A stretch of DNA of 33,747 nt. Origin: Bradyrhizobium sp. NAS96.2 (GTDB lineage: Bacteria; Pseudomonadota; Alphaproteobacteria; Rhizobiales; Xanthobacteraceae). A model generated the notes under the pieces. That model searched no databases, was not told where the DNA came from, and worked only from the letters and a program-made list of their open reading frames with translations. Positions 8,875 through 16,178 of the stretch are shown in pieces. A program made the translations under genes and the position numbers. The DNA lies in the NCBI RefSeq assembly GCF_001908235.1, contig NZ_LGHK01000139.1:1-33747 (forward strand). Direction: 5' to 3'. Position 1 is the stretch's first letter. The number at the start of each line of letters is the position of its first letter.

Positions 8875-9573
8875 ATGTCGATCGCCAATTCCATCCGCGC
8901 GCAGATCCCGCCGATCCATCCGGAGGGCTATCCCTTCATCGGCGGCTTCGCTCTGGCCAGCCTGATCCTGTTCTGGATCTGGACCCCGCTGGGCTGGATC
9001 GGGACGTTGCTCACGGTGTGGTGCGCGCTGTTCTTCCGCGACCCCGTGCGGGTGACGCCGCTGCGCGACGGCATCGTGGTGTCGCCGGCCGATGGCCGCG
9101 TCTCCATGGTGGTGCAGGCGCTGCCGCCGGCTGAACTCGGCCTCGGCGACAAGCCGCTGCCGCGGGTCTCGGTTTTCATGAGCGTGTTCAACTGCCACGT
9201 GAATCGCAGCCCGGTGGCCGGCCGCATCGACCGCATCGCCTATCGGCCTGGTGCCTTCATCAATGCCGAGCTCGACAAGGCGAGCGAGGACAATGAACGC
9301 AATTCGCTGGTCATCTCGAGCTCGAACGGGCGCATCGGCGTGGTCCAGATCGCCGGCCTCGTGGCGCGCCGCATCGTCTGCTTCGTCAAGGAAGGCCAGT
9401 CGATCGGCGCCGGCGAGCGCTTCGGCCTGATCCGCTTCGGCTCGCGGCTTGACGTCTACCTGCCCGAGGGCACCAAGGCGCTGGTTTCCGAGGGCCAAAC
9501 CGCGGTCGCCGGCGAGACGATCCTGGCGGATTTCCGCGGCGCCGATCCGGGCCGCACCTACCGGGCCGATTAA
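8875..9573 (+). CDS. psd: Phosphatidylserine decarboxylase proenzyme
   Basis: The enzyme converts phosphatidylserine to phosphatidylethanolamine at the inner membrane. At 232 residues it is the short proenzyme form found in rhizobia. Self-cleavage is expected at Gly189-Ser190 in RFGSRLDVYLP, generating the pyruvoyl group from the serine. Other family blocks visible are SPADGRVSMV, SVFMSVFNCHVNRSPVAG and ERNSLVI. Two hydrophobic segments near the N-terminus (residues 22-55) anchor it. It sits 51 bases after the ABC transporter and 77 bases before pssA. Confidence 0.97.
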   Translation: MSIANSIRAQIPPIHPEGYPFIGGFALASLILFWIWTPLGWIGTLLTVWCALFFRDPVRVTPLRDGIVVSPADGRVSMVVQALPPAELGLGDKPLPRVSVFMSVFNCHVNRSPVAGRIDRIAYRPGAFINAELDKASEDNERNSLVISSSNGRIGVVQIAGLVARRIVCFVKEGQSIGAGERFGLIRFGSRLDVYLPEGTKALVSEGQTAVAGETILADFRGADPGRTYRAD

Positions 9574-9650
9574 CGCTGTTTCAGCCGGTCGATCAGCCGG
9601 TTCCCGCGCCGATGGCGGAGCGGGGCCATGCTTGCTATATTTATCGGACC

Positions 9651-10532
9651 ATGACGCCATTCGATAACAATTCCAGCGAGCTGCGCCGCCGCCGGTTCCG
9701 CCCGATCCCGGTGCGGATGCTGGTGCCGAACATGATCACGTTGCTGGCGATCTGCGCCGGCCTGACTGCAATTCGGCTGTCGACGGAAGGGCGGATGGAG
9801 CTTGCGGTCGCCGCCATCGTGTTCGCCGCGATCCTCGACGGCATCGACGGCCGCGTCGCCCGCATGATCAAGGGCCAGTCGAAATTCGGCGCCGAGCTCG
9901 ACAGCCTCGCCGACTTCGTCAATTTCGGCGTCGCGCCGGGCCTGATCCTGTATTTCTGGCAGCTGCATGAATTGAACAACGGCGGCTGGATCGCCGCGAT
10001 GGTGTTCGCGATCTCCGGCGGCCTGCGCCTGGCGCGCTTCAATGCCTCGATCGACGACCCGAACAAGCCGGCCTTCGCCGCGAATTACTTTACCGGCGTG
10101 CCGGCGCCGGCCGGCGCGATCACCGTGCTGCTGCCGATCTATCTCGCCTTTCTCGGCGTGCCGATGCCGCCGGCGACCTTGACGGCGTTCTACACGTTAT
10201 TGATCGCCTTCCTGATGGTGTCGCGCCTGCCGGTGTTCTCCGGCAAGACCGTGAAGATGCGCGTGCCGCCGGAGATGGTGCTGCCGGTGTTCGTGGCCGT
10301 GGTGTTCTTCGTCGCGCTGCTGATCGGCTATCCCTGGCACATCCTGTCGGCGGGCTCGGTGGCCTATTTGATCAGCCTGCCGTGGGGCTGGAAGTCCTAC
10401 CGCGACCAGGAGCGCCAGCTTGCGGCGCAGACGCAAGCCGCAACCGCGCCGGCGGCGACATCGCCTGTGGCTCCCTACGCAGCGCCGGTCGCGGAGAGCG
10501 ACCACGACGATCGTCCAACGCATCTTCATTAA
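9651..10532 (+). CDS. pssA: CDP-diacylglycerol-serine O-phosphatidyltransferase
   Basis: The enzyme makes phosphatidylserine from CDP-diacylglycerol and L-serine and feeds Psd encoded just upstream. The CDP-alcohol phosphotransferase signature DG-x2-AR-x8-G-x3-D-x3-D is intact from Asp66 to Asp88. The 293-residue protein has about eight hydrophobic segments and an Ala-rich, then acidic/His C-terminal tail. The start at 9651 (TPFDNNSSELRRRRFRP) is preferred over an in-frame ATG at 9612 because family members begin with this basic segment. The psd-pssA order is widely conserved in Alphaproteobacteria. Confidence 0.95.
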   Translation: MTPFDNNSSELRRRRFRPIPVRMLVPNMITLLAICAGLTAIRLSTEGRMELAVAAIVFAAILDGIDGRVARMIKGQSKFGAELDSLADFVNFGVAPGLILYFWQLHELNNGGWIAAMVFAISGGLRLARFNASIDDPNKPAFAANYFTGVPAPAGAITVLLPIYLAFLGVPMPPATLTAFYTLLIAFLMVSRLPVFSGKTVKMRVPPEMVLPVFVAVVFFVALLIGYPWHILSAGSVAYLISLPWGWKSYRDQERQLAAQTQAATAPAATSPVAPYAAPVAESDHDDRPTHLH

Positions 10533-10550
10533 AGCGCGCCACTGATTGAC

Positions 10551-10703
10551 CCGTCATCCCCGCGCAAAGGCTTCGCCTTTGTCGCTGGAGGTGCGAGCCT
10601 TGCGGCGCAATTGCGCCGCTGGGCGAGCCTCGAAGGATGCACGGCCACCAGCGGGGCCGTCGACCCTTCGAGGCTCGCTCCGCTCGCACCTCAGGGGTGA
10701 CGG
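10551..10703. repeat. Palindromic intergenic repeat, family B copy 2 (composite)
   Basis: This roughly 150-base inverted-repeat structure has outer tips CCGTCATCCC and GGGGTGACGG. Inside are a short nested hairpin (AAAGGCTTCGCCTTT at about 10566), arms GGTGCGAGCCT and AGGCTCGCTCCGCTCGCACC, another short hairpin GCGGCGCAATTGCGCCGC, and the core TCGAAGGATG...CCCTTCGA shared with the copy at 5866. It lies downstream of pssA and may end that transcript. Confidence 0.8.
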
Positions 10704-10800
10704 TGATAGGGCCGGGTGAGTCTATTCTCCCAAATATCAGCCATGAGCGTGCCTCGGTTGGGTTCGCCTTCGATCTCGGCTATAGGCTGGGACGGCCCGC

Positions 10801-10853
10801 TTGAGCATGATCCGGAAAAGTGGAAACCGGTTTTCCGAAAAGATCATGCTCAA
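10801..10853. repeat. Palindromic repeat, family C, upstream of rraA-like gene
   Basis: Perfect 12-base arms TTGAGCATGATC (10801-10812) and GATCATGCTCAA (10842-10853) enclose a second arm pair CGGAAAA / TTTTCCG with a four-A bulge on the 3' side. I recall this element as widely dispersed in Bradyrhizobium and Rhodopseudomonas genomes. It ends 26 bases before the Shine-Dalgarno of the RraA-family gene, so if transcribed it would form a strong 5'-UTR hairpin. Confidence 0.85.
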
Positions 10854-10892
10854 ACAAAGAAATCTGACGCCAAAAATCAGGAGAGAAACGCC

Positions 10893-11612
10893 GTGACGAC
10901 ATCCGCTTCCGCCCCGCTTCCTGCATCCGTCCTTGAAGCGTTGGCGCGCTACGACACGCCGACGATCTGCAACGCGATGGAGATCGTAGCGCCCGAGCGC
11001 CGTCTGATCGGCTACACCGTGAAGCCGCTGGTCTGCCCGTTCCCGACCTTGCCGCCGATCGTCGGCTACGCGCGCACGGTCGCGATTCGCTCGGTGCTGA
11101 AATCCGGTCTCTCGGCCGAGGAGCAGTCGAAGCGCCGCATCGACTATTACGAATATGTCGGCACCGGCTTCGGTCCGCGCATTTCCGTGATCCAGGACAT
11201 CGACGGTCCCGACGTCGGCTACGGCGCGTTCTGGGGCGAGGTGCAGAGCGCCGTGCACAAGGCGCTCGGCTGCCTCGGTGTCATCACCGACGGCTCGATC
11301 CGCGACATTCCGCAATGGGCGCCGGGCTTCCAGGCGCTGGCCGGCTCGATCGGTCCGTCGCATGCCTGGGTGCATGCCGAAAGCTTCGGCGGCGAGGTCC
11401 GCGTCGCCGGCATGACGGTGCGCTCCGACGATCTGATCCACGCTGACAGCCACGGCGCGATCGTGATCCCCTATGACGTCGCGGCCAAGCTGCCCGAGGC
11501 CGCCGAGCTCTGCGGCCGCCGCGAGACCCCGATCCTCGACATCGCGCGAGCTAAGGATTTTTCGCTCGAGAAGCTGAAGGACGCGCTGAAGCGCTCGGCC
11601 GAGATCCACTGA
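10893..11612 (+). CDS. RraA family protein (aldolase/RNase E activity regulator fold)
   Basis: This 239-residue protein of the RraA/HMG-aldolase-like fold has the signature GVITDGSIRD at residues 129-138, with the Arg and Asp that bind pyruvate and metal in aldolase members, and VHADSHGAIVIP-like sequence (IHADSHGAIVIP) near the C-terminus. RraA relatives are either RNase E inhibitors or 4-hydroxy-4-methyl-2-oxoglutarate/oxaloacetate lyases. The R/D pair favours an aldolase or decarboxylase role, but this is not certain. The start is a GTG at 10893 with AGGAGAG seven bases upstream; an upstream ATG frame from 10716 would translate the palindromic repeat and is rejected. Confidence 0.88.
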   Translation: MTTSASAPLPASVLEALARYDTPTICNAMEIVAPERRLIGYTVKPLVCPFPTLPPIVGYARTVAIRSVLKSGLSAEEQSKRRIDYYEYVGTGFGPRISVIQDIDGPDVGYGAFWGEVQSAVHKALGCLGVITDGSIRDIPQWAPGFQALAGSIGPSHAWVHAESFGGEVRVAGMTVRSDDLIHADSHGAIVIPYDVAAKLPEAAELCGRRETPILDIARAKDFSLEKLKDALKRSAEIH

Positions 11613-11639
11613 CGCAATGCGCGTCTTTGATATGCTAAG

Positions 11640-11661
11640 CGGCGGACCGGAAGGCCCGCCG
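11640..11661 (+). terminator. Rho-independent-type terminator after the RraA-family gene
   Basis: A CGGCGG / CCGCCG stem with a GGAA loop (and two inner GC pairs) is followed directly by TTTTG. It lies 28 bases after the stop of the plus-strand gene and just before the convergent TerC gene ends. Confidence 0.7.
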
Positions 11662-11672
11662 TTTTGCTTTCG

Positions 11673-12293
11673 TCAGACCGGCGCGACCCTCGCGATCTCG
11701 TTCGCGCCGCGAATGGTCATGTCGACCGCGACATAGAGGATCACGGCGAGGCCGACATAGGCGATCCAGCGGTGGTTCTGCAACAGCCGCGCGATGAAGG
11801 TGGCGGCCGCGCCCATCATTGCGATCGAGAGCGCGAGGCCGAACACCAGCACGATTGGCTGCTCGCGCGCGGCGCCGGCCACCGCCAGCACGTTGTCGAG
11901 CGACATCGAGACGTCGGCAACGATGATCTGGGTCGTGGCCTGCCACAGCGTCTTGCGCGGCACCTCCGCGCCGTCGGAGCCATCCACGGCCGTGGTCTCG
12001 TGCGTGCTGGCGCGCAGCTCCCGCCACATCTTCCAGCACACCCACAGCAAGAGGATGCCGCCGGCCAGCAGCAGGCCGACGATCTGCATGAGCTGCGTGG
12101 TGAGAAGCGCGAACATGATACGCAGCAGCGTCGCGGCGCCGATGCCGATCAGGATCGCCTTGCCGCGTTGCGTTCCCGGCAGGCCTGCTGCGGCAAGGCC
12201 GATCACGACGGCATTGTCGCCGGCCAGCACGAGGTCGATGACGACGACTTGCAGCAATGCGCTGAGCGCGTCGAGTGAGAGCAGTTCGGACAT
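11673..12293 (-). CDS. TerC family integral membrane protein (YjbE-like)
   Basis: This is a 206-residue inner-membrane protein with about seven hydrophobic segments and the TerC family acidic membrane motifs: VVIDLVLAGDNAVVIGLA near the N-terminus and ADVSMSLDNVLAVAGAA in the second half. Each holds an intramembrane Asp plus the DN pair. TerC/YjbE proteins are implicated in metal (Mn2+) export and co-translational metal loading. A hydrophilic loop (about residues 92-115) separates the two repeats. The ATG at 12293 has AAGGGGAA eight bases upstream. I looked for a yybP-ykoY manganese riboswitch in the leader and could not make out a convincing one. Confidence 0.92.
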   Translation of the reverse strand: MSELLSLDALSALLQVVVIDLVLAGDNAVVIGLAAAGLPGTQRGKAILIGIGAATLLRIMFALLTTQLMQIVGLLLAGGILLLWVCWKMWRELRASTHETTAVDGSDGAEVPRKTLWQATTQIIVADVSMSLDNVLAVAGAAREQPIVLVFGLALSIAMMGAAATFIARLLQNHRWIAYVGLAVILYVAVDMTIRGANEIARVAPV

Positions 12294-12470
12294 GGATCAT
12301 GTTCCCCTTGAGGTCGGGGAGTGGACCGTTTCGACGAATCCGGCTGTCACCGTCATCCGACGGCAAATCAGCCACGACGGTGTCGCGTCGCGGGTCGAAG
12401 CAGGGCCACTCCAACTGAGTTCCAGTCCGACATCGCAGCGTGTGGCTGCCAGAGGGGCCCGGCCTGGGAT

Positions 12471-12824
12471 TTACGGTCGTGACACCGGACGAAGCATGGC
12501 CTGTTCCTCGAAGAACAGCGCCGCCTGATCCGGCTCGCCGAGGATCGCCGCTGCACATCCCATGAAGGTGAAGGCACCGGCAAAATCCCACAGCGTGAGG
12601 TTCGCCGCGCTCGTGCGCACGTGGATCACGCGCGCCGCAAGCGCGGCAATGGCTGCCTCCGCGAACAACGATGGGCTGAGCGCGGGCAGCACGAGTGCGG
12701 GCTCAACCAGATGAAGCGTCAGGACGATCGGCAGCGCGGTTAGCACACCGAACAACACGAGCATGCCGAATGGCTCCAGCAAGGGAGCCTTCCGCAAGAT
12801 CCCGTCTGGAATGGTCGAGGACAT
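12471..12824 (-). CDS. Small two-helix membrane protein, hypothetical
   Basis: This 117-residue protein starts at the ATG at 12824 with AGGA seven bases upstream. A hydrophobic segment at about residues 17-50 (MLVLFGVLTALPIVLTLHLV and following) and a second at about 79-98 (DFAGAFTFMGCAAAILG) suggest two inner-membrane spans. The C-terminus is short and soluble (EPDQAALFFEEQAM). I do not recognise a named family. It is upstream of terC on the same strand with 177 bases between, and divergent from the SDR gene. The codon pattern looks genuine; a longer frame to 13019 has a basic low-complexity extension and is not used. Confidence 0.6.
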   Translation of the reverse strand: MSSTIPDGILRKAPLLEPFGMLVLFGVLTALPIVLTLHLVEPALVLPALSPSLFAEAAIAALAARVIHVRTSAANLTLWDFAGAFTFMGCAAAILGEPDQAALFFEEQAMLRPVSRP

Positions 12825-13074
12825 TCCGGTATCCTGGCTTTGTCGTTCATATCGACGATACCAGAATCCACTCACGTTGACGCGCGGCGCGGCGCCGCGC
12901 GACCGCAGGCCGCGCGACAAGCTGTACGCCTTGTAGACATGGAGAAGGGCTGTGGTCGGAGTCATTTCGGACGCCGTTTTGGTGCAGATGGCGCCCTGGC
13001 ATGCCATGGCAAAGGTCACGCGGCGTATTTATCCTTGGTGGCTGCGCTGGGCGAACGATCGAAAGGCAATTTCG
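12825..13074. other. Divergent intergenic region with GC-rich palindrome
   Basis: These 250 bases separate the minus-strand membrane protein from the plus-strand SDR, so both promoters should lie here. The visible structure is a perfect 14-base palindrome GCGCGGCGCCGCGC at 12887-12900 inside a longer run of CG steps. No clear -35/-10 pair could be assigned and no gene is supported. Confidence 0.4.
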
Positions 13075-13905
13075 ATGAACATGGCAGGCAAGACGGTGCT
13101 GATCACCGGTTCCACCGATGGCGTGGGCCGCTACGTCGCGATGAAGCTGGCGGCTGCCGGCGCTCGGGTCCTGATCCACGGCCGCGATACGCAGAGGGCG
13201 CAGACCCTCGCCGACGAGATCAAGCGGGTCAGCGGCCGCGAGCCGATATTCTATCAGGCCGATCTTTCCTCGCTCGCCGAGGTCCGCGAGTTCGCCCAGC
13301 TGGTGCTCGACGATCAGGAGCGCCTCGATGTGTTCGTCAGCAACGCCGGGATCGGCTCGCAGAACGAGGGGCCGGCGCGGCAGACCAGCAAGGACGGCCA
13401 TGAGCTGCGCTTTGCCGTCAACTATCTCGCCGGCTTCCTGCTCGCGCACCTTCTGCTGCCTCGGCTGAAGGCGAGCGCGCCGGCGCGCATCGTCAATGTC
13501 GCCTCGGTCGGCCAGCACCCGATCGATTTCGACGACGTGATGATCACGAAGAACTACAGCGGCGGCCGCGCCTATGCGCAGAGCAAGCTGTCGCAGATCA
13601 TGTTCACCATCGACCTTGCCGCTGAGCTGGAAGGCACTGGCGTCACCGTCAACGCGCTGCACCCGGCGACCTACATGAACACCACGATGGTGCGCGCCAG
13701 CGGCGTCACGCCGATCTCGACCGTCGAGCAGGGCGGCGATGCCATCCTGCGTCTCATCCAGGGCGAAGACGTCGCCGGCCAAAGCGGGCTGTTCTTCGAC
13801 GGCAAGCGCAAGGCCCGCGCCCATGCACAGGCCTATGATGCCGAGGCGCGCCAGCGGCTGCGGACGTTGAGTCTGAAACTGGTCGGATTGCCGGGCGGTT
13901 TGTAG
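13075..13905 (+). CDS. Short-chain dehydrogenase/reductase
   Basis: This 276-residue classical-type SDR has an NAD(P)-binding TGSTDGVG at 11-18, the NAG motif (SNAGIGS), a catalytic Ser in VNVASVG, and Tyr167/Lys171 in YAQSK. The arrangement resembles retinol-dehydrogenase/WW-oxidoreductase-like SDRs (TGSTDGVGRYVAMKLA, then ARIVNVASVG). The reaction is reversible oxidation or reduction of an unknown alcohol or carbonyl. The ATG at 13075 is preferred (AAAGG eight bases upstream); an upstream in-frame start at 12952 adds a non-SDR sequence. It converges with the GrpB-family gene. Confidence 0.92.
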   Translation: MNMAGKTVLITGSTDGVGRYVAMKLAAAGARVLIHGRDTQRAQTLADEIKRVSGREPIFYQADLSSLAEVREFAQLVLDDQERLDVFVSNAGIGSQNEGPARQTSKDGHELRFAVNYLAGFLLAHLLLPRLKASAPARIVNVASVGQHPIDFDDVMITKNYSGGRAYAQSKLSQIMFTIDLAAELEGTGVTVNALHPATYMNTTMVRASGVTPISTVEQGGDAILRLIQGEDVAGQSGLFFDGKRKARAHAQAYDAEARQRLRTLSLKLVGLPGGL

Positions 13906-13928
13906 GGCGGGGCAGCGGTCCGGAATTG

Positions 13929-14480
13929 TTACCGATCCCGCGTCGCTGCGCGCCAGGCGCGGGCCTTGGCCGTGGTTTCTTCGACGAAGGCAGTTTTGCC
14001 GTTTCGATAGGCCCCGATGTTGTCGTTTGACGAAGCAGCGAGGGTTCGCTTGATGTCGGCGTAGGCGCGAGCTGCCTCAGGGTGCGCGCGAAGATAGTCG
14101 CGAAACACCACCAATGCTTCCCAACGCGGATGCGACGGCTCCATCACATGCAGATGGTGGGTCCACGGACCCGGCGGTCCCTTGCGGAAGAACAACTCGC
14201 CGGGGATCCATGCGGCGTATTCCGGGACGTAGATGTAGCCAAGCGCCTCGATCGGCTCGACGCATCGTCGCTTTGCCTCTTCGAGGCTCTGCACACCGAC
14301 CAGCAGGTCGATGATGGGCTTCGATGGGAGACCGGGAACGGCCGTGCTGCCCACATGCTCAACGGCCAACGCGAACACGCCGAGCGCCTGCGCGATCCGC
14401 GCGCGCTCCTGCGCGAACAGGGTAGGCCAGTTGGGATCATAATCGATGACGACGATCGACCCGGCGCCGTATTTCTCCAC
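13929..14480 (-). CDS. GrpB family protein (UPF0157, nucleotidyltransferase fold)
   Basis: This 183-residue protein has the family hallmark VEHVGSTAVPGLPSKPIIDLLVGV (split: VEHVGSTAVPGL at about 41-52, KPIIDLL after it), which contains the GS and D..D-like nucleotidyltransferase core, followed by THHLHV. In other bacteria this domain is fused to dephospho-CoA kinase or stands alone; its biochemical role is not settled. The start codon is GTG at 14480 with GGGGTGA upstream. It is 56 bases behind the HD-domain gene on the same strand and may be the last gene of that operon. Confidence 0.9.
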   Translation of the reverse strand: MEKYGAGSIVVIDYDPNWPTLFAQERARIAQALGVFALAVEHVGSTAVPGLPSKPIIDLLVGVQSLEEAKRRCVEPIEALGYIYVPEYAAWIPGELFFRKGPPGPWTHHLHVMEPSHPRWEALVVFRDYLRAHPEAARAYADIKRTLAASSNDNIGAYRNGKTAFVEETTAKARAWRAATRDR

Positions 14481-14536
14481 GCTTCACCCCGTGATTGCCT
14501 TCGCACGATATCATGCGGGGCGCGGCCGAAGAAGGC

Positions 14537-15172
14537 TCAGCTCGGCCAGGGAGTGTTGCGGATGCGGACGCATGCATTCGGCTTGCGGAACGTCGGATCG
14601 CGATCTTCGATGTAGTCGAAATTGACGGTTCCGAACGTGGTCTGAGGCTTCTTCAGGGCCGAGCACGTCTGTATCTCGAGAAACTCGTTCTTGAAGTCAC
14701 CGCGCGGAAATGCGGCGATCACCTGCTGGCGTTGCTCCGGCGTGTAGTCGTCGTATCCGACGCCTACGACATCGACCAAAACTCCCGCGTTGGTGAGCGC
14801 GATTTCCGGCCGCATATATTGCGGAATCTCGGGGGTGGTGTGCAAGGCAATCGCCTCCCAGACCAGATCGCTCTTCGCGTCCGCGATGCCGCGCGCCCGC
14901 AGAAATTCGCGTGCTGCATCGGCGCCGTCGACCTCAAAGCGTTTGGTCTCGGTATGGTAGTGATCGACCAGGCCGAGATCGTGAAACAGTGCCGCGACAT
15001 AAAGCAGCTCGGAATCGAATTTCAGCTTCTGCCGGATTCCCCTGATCGCGCCGAACACATAGACGCGAACCGAATGGTTGAACAGCATCTCGTTTTCATA
15101 TTGGCGCACCAGCTCGGCCGCCTCGCGCGCCAGCTTGCTGTCGGGAATCGTGATGCCGGAAACCTCGGTCAT
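14537..15172 (-). CDS. HD domain hydrolase, cyanamide-hydratase-like
   Basis: This 211-residue metal-dependent HD-fold protein has metal ligands His33 (NHSVRVY), His64-Asp65 (ALFHDLGL), His111 (ALHTTPEIP) and a later Asp in GVLVDVVGVGYDD. NHSVRVYVFG and LFHDLGL match the group that includes fungal cyanamide hydratase and related bacterial HD proteins. The real substrate here is unknown. The ATG at 15172 has AAGGAG seven bases upstream; the longer frame to 15271 overlaps the preceding gene and adds an Arg-rich sequence. It lies 31 bases downstream of the AhpD-like gene. Confidence 0.88.
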   Translation of the reverse strand: MTEVSGITIPDSKLAREAAELVRQYENEMLFNHSVRVYVFGAIRGIRQKLKFDSELLYVAALFHDLGLVDHYHTETKRFEVDGADAAREFLRARGIADAKSDLVWEAIALHTTPEIPQYMRPEIALTNAGVLVDVVGVGYDDYTPEQRQQVIAAFPRGDFKNEFLEIQTCSALKKPQTTFGTVNFDYIEDRDPTFRKPNACVRIRNTPWPS

Positions 15173-15203
15173 TTGGTGGCTCCTTCTTCCATGCCGTTGA
15201 TCA

Positions 15204-15659
15204 TCAAGCCGCCAGCCCGATCGCCGCCTGCGGCGTGTTCCGAAAGCTGATCGCCATGCGATTGTAGGCATTCATCAGGCTGATCGCGATGGTCAGGTCG
15301 ACGAGCTCGCGCTCATCGAAGACCGCTCGGGCAGCCTCATAAGCCTGATCCGGCACGCCGGTATCGGCGACGCGGGTCACCGTTTCCGCCCATGCGAGCG
15401 CAGCGCGTTCGCGCTCGTCGAAGAGATCGCCGGCTTCCGCCCACGCCTGCAGCAGCGCCAGCTTTTCGATCTTCACCCCGCTCTTGAGCAGGTCGCGCGT
15501 GTGCATGTCGAGGCAATACGCGCAGTTGTTGATCTGCGAGATGCGCAGGTAGACCAGGGTGATCAGCGTGGCGGGCAGGTTGCTTTGCAAGACATAGCCG
15601 TAGACTCCGCCGAGGGCTTTGACGCCGGCCGGCGCAATGCGGTTGTAATCGAGACGCAT
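15204..15659 (-). CDS. Carboxymuconolactone decarboxylase / AhpD-like protein
   Basis: This 151-residue all-helical protein has the AhpD-type redox centre Cys46-x2-Cys49 in NNCAYCLDMHTRD with His53, preceded by LVYLRISQI. Such proteins act as disulfide reductases or peroxide-defence partners (AhpD) or as related decarboxylases; the CxxCxxxH motif favours a redox role. It is the second gene of the cupin-AhpD-HD unit (13 bases after the cupin), divergent from a MocR regulator. Confidence 0.93.
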   Translation of the reverse strand: MRLDYNRIAPAGVKALGGVYGYVLQSNLPATLITLVYLRISQINNCAYCLDMHTRDLLKSGVKIEKLALLQAWAEAGDLFDERERAALAWAETVTRVADTGVPDQAYEAARAVFDERELVDLTIAISLMNAYNRMAISFRNTPQAAIGLAA

Positions 15660-15672
15660 GTGGGTGGGCTCC

Positions 15673-16089
15673 TTAACGATCGTTCTGTTTGACGGGAGTG
15701 GTCAGTTCCTTCTCGTCGGTGTCGACGACGAATACGGCGAGCAGTTTTGCCGGCGCGGTCTTGCTGGCGTTGCGGCTGACGGGATGGCGGGAACCGGGCG
15801 TCTCGTAGAAGCTTTCGCCGGTGCGGTAGACCCGCGCCGGTCCGTCATTGATCTGCGATTCAATTTCGCCAGACAGCACATAGCCGAAGATGAAGGCCGA
15901 CTTGGCATGGACGTGCGGTGGCGACGCTGCGCCCGGCGCATAGTCGACGACGACCGCAATCAGCGACTTGCCGGGAATGTTGGTGATCGGCTGCTGGAAG
16001 GTCGGCGTGACCGTCTCATGCGCTGCGGCAGGCGTTGCCGCGGCGATGGCAAGGGCGGCGCAGGCAGCGAGGATGGATGATATTTGCAT
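15673..16089 (-). CDS. Secreted cupin-domain protein
   Basis: This 138-residue protein has a signal peptide (residues 1-23, hydrophobic core, cleavage after AAA-H) and one cupin beta-barrel. The metal-site histidines are in SPPHVHAKSAFIFGYVLSGE (His59, His61, Glu75) and SRHPV. It is predicted periplasmic and metal binding, and may be an enzyme or sensor of a small molecule. It is the first gene of the minus-strand operon. AAAGGAG about ten bases upstream supports the start at 16089. The 89-base gap to the divergent MocR regulator contains the putative operator sites. Confidence 0.9.
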   Translation of the reverse strand: MQISSILAACAALAIAAATPAAAHETVTPTFQQPITNIPGKSLIAVVVDYAPGAASPPHVHAKSAFIFGYVLSGEIESQINDGPARVYRTGESFYETPGSRHPVSRNASKTAPAKLLAVFVVDTDEKELTTPVKQNDR

Positions 16090-16126
16090 GATCAGTGCTC
16101 TCCTTTGCTCCCATAGGTGCGCCTAC

Positions 16127-16174
16127 CTTGGTCCATAAAAAAGTACCAAGAATCGGCAAAAATCGTGTACCAAC
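16127..16174. promoter_or_regulatory. Putative MocR operator: three GTACCAA half-sites
   Basis: GTACCAAG (16143-16150) and GTACCAAC (16167-16174) are direct repeats spaced 24 bases start to start. CTTGGTCC (16127-16134) is an inverted copy matching 7 of 8 positions, separated from the first by eight A/T-rich bases. A direct repeat plus an inverted repeat in the divergent gap is the layout described for MocR-family regulators such as PdxR. No clear ribosome binding site precedes the mocR-like ATG, and the third half-site ends five bases before it, so autorepression is likely. The operator role is inference. Confidence 0.6.
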
Positions 16175-16178
16175 GGCT

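Noticed and set aside
12294..12470. Possible yybP-ykoY manganese riboswitch upstream of the TerC/YjbE-like gene
   Set aside because: The family is often under this riboswitch, but I could not find the conserved stem sequences in the leader. A covariance-model scan would settle it.
12952..13074. Upstream in-frame start for the SDR gene
   Set aside because: The added ~41 residues are unlike SDR N-termini and the Shine-Dalgarno supports 13075.
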